A stretch of DNA of 11,498 nt from positions 1 through 11,498 of the forward strand of contig DLKG01000014.1 in NCBI GenBank assembly GCA_002490315.1, given 5' to 3'. Shown one piece after another: positions 1 through 6,154 of this stretch. Positions within the stretch are counted from its first letter, which is position 1; each line of letters starts with the position of its first letter. The stretch comes from Prevotella sp. UBA7594 (lineage in GTDB: Bacteria > Bacteroidota > Bacteroidia > Bacteroidales > Bacteroidaceae). The notes beneath the pieces are model-generated. The model made no database searches. It saw only the letters and a list, made by a program, of their open reading frames with translations, and was not told where the DNA came from. Position numbers and translations under genes: made by a program.

Positions 1-33
1 TAGAGCAAATGACTGACATTGATAACTGGGAGA

Positions 34-51
34 GGGGGCGCCCTCGCCCCC
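34..51. repeat. G/C-rich hairpin
   Basis: GGGGGCG (34-40) and CGCCCCC (45-51) are perfect complements around the four-base loop CCCT. No T-run follows on either strand, so it is a poor intrinsic terminator by itself. It may be part of the repeat remnant that continues to about position 138, or the end of a gene lying outside the window. Confidence 0.6.
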
Positions 52-75
52 GACAAACCAAATAAAAATAAATAT

Positions 76-138
76 GAGAGTGTTGTCAAAAGGCAAGCAA
101 TGTTGGCTGCGCTCGGCTTATTGTTTTGACACACTCTC
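76..138. repeat. Imperfect inverted repeat, possible MITE or IS remnant
   Basis: GAGAGTGTTGTCAAAA (76-91) is the reverse complement of TTTTGACACACTCTC (124-138) except for one extra T in the left arm. The 32-base spacer codes for nothing recognisable. Two 15-16 base terminal arms around a short spacer fit a miniature inverted-repeat element or the fused ends of an insertion sequence. No transposase and no target-site duplication could be recognised, so the mobile-element reading is an inference. Confidence 0.5.
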
Positions 139-155
139 CACTAAATGGGCAGAAC

Positions 156-191
156 TGTATGGCAGAGTGGGTAGGGCAAGGATGCCATACA
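156..191. repeat. Perfect 9-base inverted repeat
   Basis: TGTATGGCA (156-164) and TGCCATACA (183-191) are perfect reverse complements separated by 18 bases. It could be a hairpin in a transcript or a paired protein-binding site. Nothing nearby tells which, and a chance origin is possible at this arm length. Confidence 0.4.
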
Positions 192-247
192 CTCCTACAG
201 ATTGCCTCCCCATATATGAAGATGATTCTGAACACATACTTATATTA

Positions 248-284
248 AAAAGGAGTTGCTCAATCTGATTGAGCAACTCCTTTT
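248..284 (-). terminator. Rho-independent terminator of the dcw cluster
   Basis: A perfect 16-base stem (248-263 with 269-284) closes on a five-base loop. Its core is GGAGTTGCTCAA paired with TTGAGCAACTCC. Read on the minus strand the core stem is followed by five Ts and then A/T-rich sequence, the expected layout for stopping transcripts that come from the last gene, whose stop codon is 44 bases upstream. On the plus strand four Ts follow the core, so it could also work in the other direction for a convergent transcript. Confidence 0.88.
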
Positions 285-304
285 ATGCTTATAGATACAC
301 GGTA

Positions 305-322
305 GGCGGACGGGAGTCCGCC
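305..322 (-). terminator. Short G/C hairpin after the last gene
   Basis: GGCGGAC (305-311) and GTCCGCC (316-322) pair perfectly around a four-base loop, five bases past the TAA stop of the GatB/YqeY gene. It has no T-run, so alone it is unlikely to terminate. Directly ahead of the strong terminator it may protect the 3' end of the mRNA from exonucleases or serve as a back-up pause site. That role is an inference. Confidence 0.45.
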
Positions 323-327
323 GCTCC

Positions 328-777
328 TTATGCGAGCAGGCGCTTCACAACAGCAGAGATTGCTCTGCCGTCTGCCTTGCCAGCCATTTGCTTGGAGGCA
401 ACGCCCATGACGCGACCCATGTCTTTCATGCCCTGTGCACCAGTCTCGGCGATGACAGCCTTCACGGCTTCCTCAATCTCCGCTTCCGTAAGTGGGCGCG
501 GGAGGTATTCCTCAATCACCTTAGCCTGGGCAAGCTCCTCGTCGGCAAGGTCCTGACGGCCATTGTCGATGTAAGTCTGTGCCGTCTCATGTCCCTGCTT
601 GGCAAGCTTCTGCAGGATTTTCATAGCGTCGGCATCGTCGAGAGTGTCGTTGGCACCCGGCGCTGTCTTTGCTTCCAGGAATACTTTCTTGATGTTGCGC
701 AATGTGTCGAGGCGCACTCTGTCGCGTGCCTTCATTGCAGCCTTGATGTCTTCACTGATTTGTTCAAAGAGAGCCAT
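328..777 (-). CDS. yqeY: GatB/YqeY domain-containing protein
   Basis: A small cytoplasmic protein of 149 residues, matching the usual length of about 150 for stand-alone YqeY proteins. The family is homologous to the C-terminal tRNA-binding domain of GatB, a subunit of the Asp/Glu-tRNA amidotransferase, but stand-alone members have no firmly established function. The N-terminal helical part includes a stretch like DIKAAMKARDRVRLDTLRNI (10-29). The C-terminal part holds the typical EYLPRPLTEAEIEEAV (89-104) and the glycine-containing GAQGMKDMGRVMG segment (112-124). It starts 30 bases after the ftsZ stop with no promoter visible between, so it is probably the last gene of the cluster's transcript. 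The two hairpins after its stop support that. Family assignment is firm. A role in division is not implied by the sequence. Confidence 0.88.
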   Translation of the reverse strand: MALFEQISEDIKAAMKARDRVRLDTLRNIKKVFLEAKTAPGANDTLDDADAMKILQKLAKQGHETAQTYIDNGRQDLADEELAQAKVIEEYLPRPLTEAEIEEAVKAVIAETGAQGMKDMGRVMGVASKQMAGKADGRAISAVVKRLLA

Positions 778-807
778 TTTCTTTATGCTTTTTAGTTGTA
801 TTATTGG

Positions 808-2151
808 TTATGAGAAGGAGATGGTGCCGTGCACCGACTCGTCCTCTGTCTTTTGTTTCACAGCCTCGCGCTCGTCGCTGAGGCGACGGCGCAGTTCGTT
901 GAGCTGCTGGAGAGTACGCTTGTAGGTAGGAGTGTTCTCTACGGTGAGTATCACCTCCTCGTTGTCGAGGTCTTCAGGGCGGAACTTGAAGATGTGCGGA
1001 CGGCGCTTCGTCTTGTTGTCGCCCTCTTCCTCCTTGTAGAAGCGCAGACGGCGGTTGCCGTTTTTCTCCTCCTGCTCAGTCTTGCGTTCTATCTCTTCCT
1101 GAGTTTGCTTCTTGATGTGGCCGTCCATACCGTCGATGTTGCTCATGCCGAAGCCCGTGGCGAGAATCGTCACTTTCACCTTGTTGCCAAGGTCGGGGTC
1201 GAGACCGATACCCCATTTTATTTCGAAGTCGGAGCCAAACTGCTCCATGAAGTCGTTCACCTCGTTCATCTCCTCCATCATCAGTCCGCCGGCATTTGGC
1301 GACTCCTTGTTGCTGTCCTTGCTGAAATTGATGCTGAGAAGAATCTTCTTGGCGTTGAACACGTCGTTGTCGTTGAGCAGGGGCGAGTTGAGAGCGTCGC
1401 TGATGGCCTGCTTCACGCGACCTTCACCCTCACCGTATCCGGTAGACATGATGGCTACACCGCCGTCTTTCAACACTGTCTTCACGTCGTTGAAGTCGAG
1501 ATTGATGAGTCCGTGGTTGGTGATGATTTCCGCTATTGACTTGGCGGCAACGGAAAGAGTGTCGTCTGCCTTGCCGAAGGCGTCGAGCACAGTGAGGTCG
1601 GGATATATCTTGCGCAGGCGTTCGTTGTTGATGACGAGCAGCGCATCGACGTGCTTTGCCATTTCCTCAACGCCGTCGAGAGCCTGGTCGATCTTGCGCT
1701 TGCCCTCGAAGCGAAACGGGATGGTGACGATGCCGACGGTAAGTATGCCGAGTTCCTTCGACACTCGGGCGATGACGGGAGCCGCTCCCGTGCCCGTTCC
1801 GCCGCCCATTCCAGCGGTGATGAACGTCATCTTGGTGCCGTCGCTGAGCATATTGGTGATGGCGTCGATGCTCTCCTCGGCAGCCTTGCGTGCCTTGGCA
1901 GGCTTGTTGCCGGCTCCGAGACCCTCGGTGCCGAGTTGCAGAAGCACGGGTACGGGAGAGTCATTGAGTGCTTGGTTGTCGGTGTTGCAGAGCACGAACG
2001 ACACGTCATGGATGCCTTCGCGGTACATATGGTTGACGGCGTTGCCGCCGCCGCCGCCTACACCGATTACTTTTATTATGGTGTTCTCTTTCTCAGGTGC
2101 ACCGAAGTCCACCATTGTATTATTGTTGATGTCTGGCATGGTGATGGTCAT
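808..2151 (-). CDS. ftsZ: Cell division protein FtsZ
   Basis: The tubulin-like GTPase that polymerises into the division ring at midcell. The start at 2151 is seven bases after the ftsA stop; Met5 and Met13 are possible alternative starts in the variable leader. The glycine-rich nucleotide site begins with GVGGGGGNAV (30-39). The tubulin signature GGGTGTG is at 116-122. The T7 loop that completes the neighbouring subunit's active site reads NLDFNDV (217-223) with Asp219 and Asp222 in place. The globular core ends near residue 338 and is followed by a charged linker (about 345-400). A TPTYKR motif (407-412) resembles the conserved C-terminal peptide that binds FtsA, but 35 further residues follow it, ending GTISFS. 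At 447 residues it is longer than the 383 of E. coli FtsZ, mostly through this linker and tail, as in other Bacteroidetes FtsZ proteins by recall. Confidence 0.98.
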   Translation of the reverse strand: MTITMPDINNNTMVDFGAPEKENTIIKVIGVGGGGGNAVNHMYREGIHDVSFVLCNTDNQALNDSPVPVLLQLGTEGLGAGNKPAKARKAAEESIDAITNMLSDGTKMTFITAGMGGGTGTGAAPVIARVSKELGILTVGIVTIPFRFEGKRKIDQALDGVEEMAKHVDALLVINNERLRKIYPDLTVLDAFGKADDTLSVAAKSIAEIITNHGLINLDFNDVKTVLKDGGVAIMSTGYGEGEGRVKQAISDALNSPLLNDNDVFNAKKILLSINFSKDSNKESPNAGGLMMEEMNEVNDFMEQFGSDFEIKWGIGLDPDLGNKVKVTILATGFGMSNIDGMDGHIKKQTQEEIERKTEQEEKNGNRRLRFYKEEEGDNKTKRRPHIFKFRPEDLDNEEVILTVENTPTYKRTLQQLNELRRRLSDEREAVKQKTEDESVHGTISFS

Positions 2152-2158
2152 TTAGTCG

Positions 2159-3577
2159 TTATTCATTGATTTCGGGCTCCACGAGTGAACGCCCGAATTT
2201 TTTGAGGGACTTGAATATGCGTCCCATTGCCGACTCGTGCGGCTTCTCTTCCTTTGGCTCTTCCTTCGGTTCCTCCGCCTTCTTCGGCTCCTGTTCCGGC
2301 TCACGATGGCGCACAGATTCCTCGGCTTCCCGTGTCTGGCTGGCTGTCGTGGGGTCGGTGGTCAGCGTTATGGTGTTGGAATTGTAGGCGTCGACGTGCT
2401 CGTTGTCGAAGAGGTTGTCGCCGTATTCGCGTCCCGCGCAGTTCATGTCGCCCCTGGCGATGAGGCTGAGGATGGTGTTCATCGTGCCGTCGTTGGCTAT
2501 GCCGCTGATGGAGTCGCGCGTGTTGATGTTGAATGTGACAGATTTTGCTATGCGCACCTTCTCGCATCCGATGGTATCACGGAACACGCGGTCGGTGTTG
2601 CGCATGTTGCTTCCGCCGCCGGTGAGTACTATGCCGCCCGGCAGCTTGTCGGTGAACTCGACGGGGATGAGGCTCTTCACGTTCTCCACAATTTCCAGAG
2701 TGCGTGCCTCCACGACCTCGTCGAAGAGGTCGCTGTCGATGCTGCGTGTGGAGTCGATGGCGTATTTCTTAGGTTCCTGGCCGTTGTTGTCGTCGCTGAC
2801 GGCAACGGCATACTTGAGCTTCATCGTCTCCGCTTCCTTCTCGTCCATCTGCAATGACTCAAGGTCTTTCGTGATGTTGGCGCTTCCGAGTGGCAGTACG
2901 GCGATGCTGCGCAGTTTGTCGCGGTAGTAAACCTGCACGGTTGTTGTTTCTGCACCGAGGTCAACGAGCACGCATCCTGCGCGCTTCTCTGCCTCTGTCA
3001 GCACATTGTCTGCCATGGCGAGCGGCGCGAGATACATCTCTGCCACTGGTATGCCGGCGTTGTCGAGACTCTTGTTGAGGTTGCGATAGAACGAACGGCG
3101 CCAGAGGATGTTGAGGAAGTTGCCCTCAAGATGCAGAGCCTGAATACCGATAGGGTCGGTCTGGTAGAGAGCATCCACCTTATACTCTTCAGTAATGGCA
3201 TCTTGGATTTCATAGTCGGAGTAGACCATGTTGCGGTTGGCGTCCATAAGTTCGTTCACCATCTCTTGTGAGACGATAGTGTCGGCAGGCAGATCCTTCA
3301 TGATGAGGTTCTTTTCGCTGCGTATGCTTTGTCCGCCGATGCCTACGTACACCTGCGTAATGTCAGTCTGGAGAGTGTTTTTGAGTTTTGTTATTATATT
3401 GTTCAGTCCTTGAGCTGTACGGTCTATCTTGTAGACTACACCTTTGCGTATGTAAGAGGCGGAGTCTTCTTTAGCGACAGCAAGAATGGAAATGCTGCCG
3501 TCGGGGTTCTTTTTGCCGGCCATGCCGGTCAATTTTGATGACCCGAGCTCAATAGCTACTATAAAATCCTTTGCCAT
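2159..3577 (-). CDS. ftsA: Cell division protein FtsA
   Basis: An actin-fold ATPase that tethers FtsZ filaments to the inner face of the membrane and recruits later division proteins. The phosphate-1 loop AIELGSSKLTG is at 8-18, the second phosphate loop VDLGAETTTVQ at 205-215 and the adenosine motif GGIVLTGGGSNM at 314-325. The FtsA-specific SHS2 (1C) subdomain fits about residues 84-165. After the core (to about 400) comes a hydrophilic linker, very rich in Glu, Lys and Pro (about 416-447). The protein ends in a basic, amphipathic segment, MGRIFKSLKKFGRSLV (451-466), the usual membrane-targeting helix. At 472 residues it exceeds the 420 of E. coli FtsA because of the linker. It lies between ftsQ (25 bases upstream) and ftsZ (7 bases downstream), the classic order. 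Confidence 0.97.
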   Translation of the reverse strand: MAKDFIVAIELGSSKLTGMAGKKNPDGSISILAVAKEDSASYIRKGVVYKIDRTAQGLNNIITKLKNTLQTDITQVYVGIGGQSIRSEKNLIMKDLPADTIVSQEMVNELMDANRNMVYSDYEIQDAITEEYKVDALYQTDPIGIQALHLEGNFLNILWRRSFYRNLNKSLDNAGIPVAEMYLAPLAMADNVLTEAEKRAGCVLVDLGAETTTVQVYYRDKLRSIAVLPLGSANITKDLESLQMDEKEAETMKLKYAVAVSDDNNGQEPKKYAIDSTRSIDSDLFDEVVEARTLEIVENVKSLIPVEFTDKLPGGIVLTGGGSNMRNTDRVFRDTIGCEKVRIAKSVTFNINTRDSISGIANDGTMNTILSLIARGDMNCAGREYGDNLFDNEHVDAYNSNTITLTTDPTTASQTREAEESVRHREPEQEPKKAEEPKEEPKEEKPHESAMGRIFKSLKKFGRSLVEPEINE

Positions 3578-3602
3578 ACGTTAGTATATTGTTGTTATGT
3601 TA

Positions 3603-4763
3603 TTATCTTGGGTTACTTGATTTCTTCTTTGTGGAAGCTTCGCTTCTCTTTGTGGAATTCCTTTCCTTCTTGGAAGAATTGTCGTTCTTTTTCGATGATT
3701 TCCCATTCTCCTTTGTGGAAACTTCGCTCTTCTTGGTGGATGTGACAGTCTTCTTTTGTTTGTTTTCAGCCACTTTCTGATCGCTTTCTGTCTTCTTTGG
3801 CTTATTTTCAGGCTTGGGAGGAGTGTTGCTTTCGCTCTTTTGTGGAGTGTTGGCGGCAGATGACGTTGCGTTATCAGTGTTGTGGTTTTCCGTCTGCTCG
3901 TTGGCTTCGTCCTGCGTTTGTGGTTGGGTAGTGGCGGCAGACTCCTCTGGCGTTGTGGCTGTTGGCATCGTGGCATCGTGGCGTTTGCGACAGATGATTT
4001 GGTTGTCGAACTCAATGTCGATGTAGGAGTACTTGTTCCATCCCACTTGTGAGAGTCCATAGCGGTAGAACTTCTCAAGGCGTGTCATCTTGCGCTTCAT
4101 AAACTCGCTGATGGCGGCGAGGTGATCTATGCGTCCCTTGCCGTCGGGCAGTCGTCCGATGTGCACTATGTGGTCGCCGACGCGCGGCACGATTTCTATG
4201 CCGTGATTAGGCAGAACATTGATTTGCTCAATGAGGTTCTTCCACATGTCGTTGGCCATAATCGTCTTGCCGAGAGGCGAGATGAAGCGTGTGGCATACC
4301 AGCGGTCGATGTTGCCAGTGGCGATGATGAGATCGCTGGTGTATTTTGTTGTGGGCATCACGCAGTCGTTGTCGTCAACATAGTAGTCGTCGCCGTTGTC
4401 GGCTTTGATTCTTATGACTGGCATACGCTGCGTGACGCTCACGTAGACGTGTCCGCCCTCCGTCTTGTAGCACTCTGCTGTCTTGACGAACGGACTTTTG
4501 CGGAGCGTCTCCTCGATGCGGCGCGTGTTGATGTCGCTCATGCGCATCCCTATCGGGTAGAGGCCGCTCTTGCGGAGTCGGTCCTGTATGATCTTCGTGT
4601 CGATAAATCCGCTCGTAGCGTTGTCGGCAATCTCGATGTTTACCTTGTTGCATGTCGTCTTGTTTCCGCCCTTGCTGTCGAAGGAGGAGAAGGCAAACAG
4701 CAGGTAGATGCCGATTGTCACGTCACTTGCGATGAACAGGATTTTGCTCCAGGATGGTTTCAC
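3603..4763 (-). CDS. ftsQ: Cell division protein FtsQ with long basic C-terminal tail
   Basis: A bitopic membrane protein of the septal complex with FtsB and FtsL. The start is GTG at 4763, overlapping the murC stop by four bases (GTGA), which suggests translational coupling. An AGGA lies eight bases before it. A short cytoplasmic end is followed by one membrane segment (about 8-27, ILFIASDVTIGIYLLFAF) and a POTRA-like domain (about 41-112), including a KSPFVKTAECYK strand region (89-100). A beta domain follows to about residue 260, with FISPLGKTI (160-168) and a strand near YIDIEFDNQIICR (247-259). Beyond it are about 124 residues of low complexity rich in Lys, Ser, Thr, Asn and Glu, with repeats such as STKK, KSSKKN and NSSKKE. 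FtsQ is usually 250-290 residues, so this tail is extra and should lie in the periplasm. The FtsQ call rests on topology, domain order and position more than on sharp motifs. Confidence 0.92.
   Translation of the reverse strand: MKPSWSKILFIASDVTIGIYLLFAFSSFDSKGGNKTTCNKVNIEIADNATSGFIDTKIIQDRLRKSGLYPIGMRMSDINTRRIEETLRKSPFVKTAECYKTEGGHVYVSVTQRMPVIRIKADNGDDYYVDDNDCVMPTTKYTSDLIIATGNIDRWYATRFISPLGKTIMANDMWKNLIEQINVLPNHGIEIVPRVGDHIVHIGRLPDGKGRIDHLAAISEFMKRKMTRLEKFYRYGLSQVGWNKYSYIDIEFDNQIICRKRHDATMPTATTPEESAATTQPQTQDEANEQTENHNTDNATSSAANTPQKSESNTPPKPENKPKKTESDQKVAENKQKKTVTSTKKSEVSTKENGKSSKKNDNSSKKERNSTKRSEASTKKKSSNPR
3627..3729. repeat. Degenerate direct repeats inside the ftsQ tail
   Basis: CTTTGTGGAAGCTTCGCTT (3627-3645) recurs as CTTTGTGGAAACTTCGCTC (3711-3729) with two mismatches, 84 bases or exactly 28 codons apart. 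On the coding strand the copies encode SEASTKK and SEVSTKE. Partial copies with CTTTGTGG or CTTCTTGG lie nearby. The in-frame offset suggests that the tail grew by internal duplication. Confidence 0.7.
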
Positions 4764-6139
4764 TTCTTGTTTCCTATTATTTTCGTTATCTGTGGCACAT
4801 AGTTGTCGAGGTCGCCAGCTCCGAGGATGACGAGCACATCGAAGTCGCGGCTCTTCACGAGGTCGAGCACGTCGTCCTTGCGTATGATGCTTTTCTCAAT
4901 GCCGGGTCGGAGATTGTCGTAGATGAGTTTCGACGTAACGCCTTCGATGGGTTTCTCGCGTGCCGGATATATTTCGGTGAGGATCACCTCGTCGAGTTGG
5001 CTAAGAGCGTCGGCGAACTCCTTGTAGAAGTCGCGGGTACGAGTGTAGAGATGCGGCTGGAATATTGCCGTGATGTGGCGTCCCTTGTATAGCTCGCGAA
5101 TGCTCTTCGCACTTTGGAATATCTCCTTTGGGTGGTGGGCATAGTCGGACAGCAGCACGTGGTGTTTGTCGTTTATCTTGAAGTCGAAGCGGCGGTCGAC
5201 TCCTTTATATGTCTTCATGCCGTACTTCAGTTCTTCGGCAGTGCATCCCGACAGTTGTGCCATTGCCATGGCTGCCACGCCGTTCTCGATGTTGATAGGC
5301 ACCGGCTGTCCGAGCTCAATGTTCTTCACCGACTCGATGGGCGACACGAAGTCGAAGGTGATGGTGCCGTTGTCGATGCGTATGTTCTCTGCATGGAAAT
5401 CGCCCTTGTCGCGGCTGTAATCGTACACCTTGACACCTTCCTGCACGTCCTGCTTCATCTCCAGGTCGCGATGGATGATGAGTGCGCCGCCCGGTTGTAT
5501 GAGAGTGGTGTAATGGCGGAAGCTTTCGAGATAAGCCTCCTTGGTGCCGTAGATGTCGAGATGATCGGGGTCGGTGGCAGTGATGACGCTCATCCATGGG
5601 CGCAACCAATGGAAGGAGCGGTCGAACTCGTCTGCTTCGATAACGACAAAGTCGCTTTGGTCGGAGAGAATATAGTTGGTTCCGTAGTTCTTTGAGATGC
5701 CTCCGAGGAACGCGTTGCAGTCGATGTGGCTTTGGTGCATGATGTGGGCGCACATTGTAGACGTTGTAGTCTTGCCGTGGGTGCCCGCTACGCAGAGTCC
5801 TTTATGGGTGCGTGTCAGTGTGCCGAGCACCTGAGCGCGCTTCTCTATCGTGAAGCCGCCTTCGCGGAAGAACACGAGTTCCTTGTGTTCGGCAGGTATT
5901 GCCGGTGTGTACACTACGAGACACGACTTCGGGTCGCGGCAAGCATGGGGAATTTCGTCGATGTTCTCTTCATAGTGTATGAGCATTCCCTCGCGCTCAA
6001 GTTGGTGTGTGAGGTCGGAGGGTGTGCGGTCGTAGCCTGCCACCACGACGCCTTTGCGTATGAAGTAGCGGGCGATGGCGCTCATGCCGATGCCGCCTGC
6101 GCCCACGAAGTATACTGCTTTAATATCTTTGAGTTCCAT
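4760..6139 (-). CDS. murC: UDP-N-acetylmuramate--L-alanine ligase MurC
   Basis: A cytoplasmic ATP-dependent ligase that attaches L-alanine to UDP-N-acetylmuramate, the first residue of the peptidoglycan stem peptide. The N-terminal UDP-sugar binding domain opens with GAGGIGMSA (13-21). The ATP-binding P-loop of the central Mur ligase domain is GTHGKTTT (119-126), and EADEFDRSF (168-176) is the MurC-type metal and active-site segment. DPDHLDIY (190-197) follows it. The C-terminal domain carries the MurC-specific DYAHHP (332-337) and a GAGDL motif (440-444). The length of 459 is normal for MurC. It begins 15 bases after murG and overlaps ftsQ by four bases. No ddl gene follows it, unlike the E. 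coli cluster. Confidence 0.98.
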   Translation of the reverse strand: MELKDIKAVYFVGAGGIGMSAIARYFIRKGVVVAGYDRTPSDLTHQLEREGMLIHYEENIDEIPHACRDPKSCLVVYTPAIPAEHKELVFFREGGFTIEKRAQVLGTLTRTHKGLCVAGTHGKTTTSTMCAHIMHQSHIDCNAFLGGISKNYGTNYILSDQSDFVVIEADEFDRSFHWLRPWMSVITATDPDHLDIYGTKEAYLESFRHYTTLIQPGGALIIHRDLEMKQDVQEGVKVYDYSRDKGDFHAENIRIDNGTITFDFVSPIESVKNIELGQPVPINIENGVAAMAMAQLSGCTAEELKYGMKTYKGVDRRFDFKINDKHHVLLSDYAHHPKEIFQSAKSIRELYKGRHITAIFQPHLYTRTRDFYKEFADALSQLDEVILTEIYPAREKPIEGVTSKLIYDNLRPGIEKSIIRKDDVLDLVKSRDFDVLVILGAGDLDNYVPQITKIIGNKK

Positions 6140-6154
6140 TTTCGTTTGTTTTTT

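Larger units (their letters stand above)
1..327. other. Non-coding region downstream of the dcw cluster
   Basis: No gene is supported here. The only open frame of note (74-268, plus strand, 64 codons) has no recognisable protein features, runs through inverted repeats and ends inside the terminator stem, so I treat it as chance. The region instead holds a G/C hairpin (34-51), a long imperfect inverted repeat (76-138), a 9-base perfect inverted repeat (156-191), the strong terminator (248-284) and a G/C hairpin next to the last stop codon (305-322). The density of inverted repeats suggests a repeat or mobile-element remnant between the dcw cluster and whatever lies to the left. Confidence 0.7.

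Noticed and set aside
74..268. Small plus-strand open frame of 64 codons
   Set aside because: It crosses two inverted repeats and ends in the loop of the terminator, with no recognisable features or ribosome binding site.
1112..2155. Long open frame of 347 codons on the plus strand, antisense to ftsZ
   Set aside because: It lies wholly opposite an unmistakable ftsZ, has a composition dominated by Ser, Pro and Leu as expected from reading the reverse strand, and shows no domain. It is a shadow frame.
3581..4078. 165-codon minus-strand frame overlapping the ftsQ tail
   Set aside because: I considered whether this frame, rather than the FtsQ tail, is the true one after a frameshift. The FtsQ frame continues uninterrupted from the conserved domains, and the in-frame 28-codon repeat supports it. 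The other frame is an Arg/Lys-rich shadow.
4122..4802. Plus-strand open frame antisense to ftsQ and the end of murC
   Set aside because: Same reasoning: a His/Val/Asp-rich translation without recognisable domains, opposite confirmed genes. The frames at 829-1539, 5726-6439, 6533-7204, 7639-8238 and 10838-11410 are rejected for the same reason.
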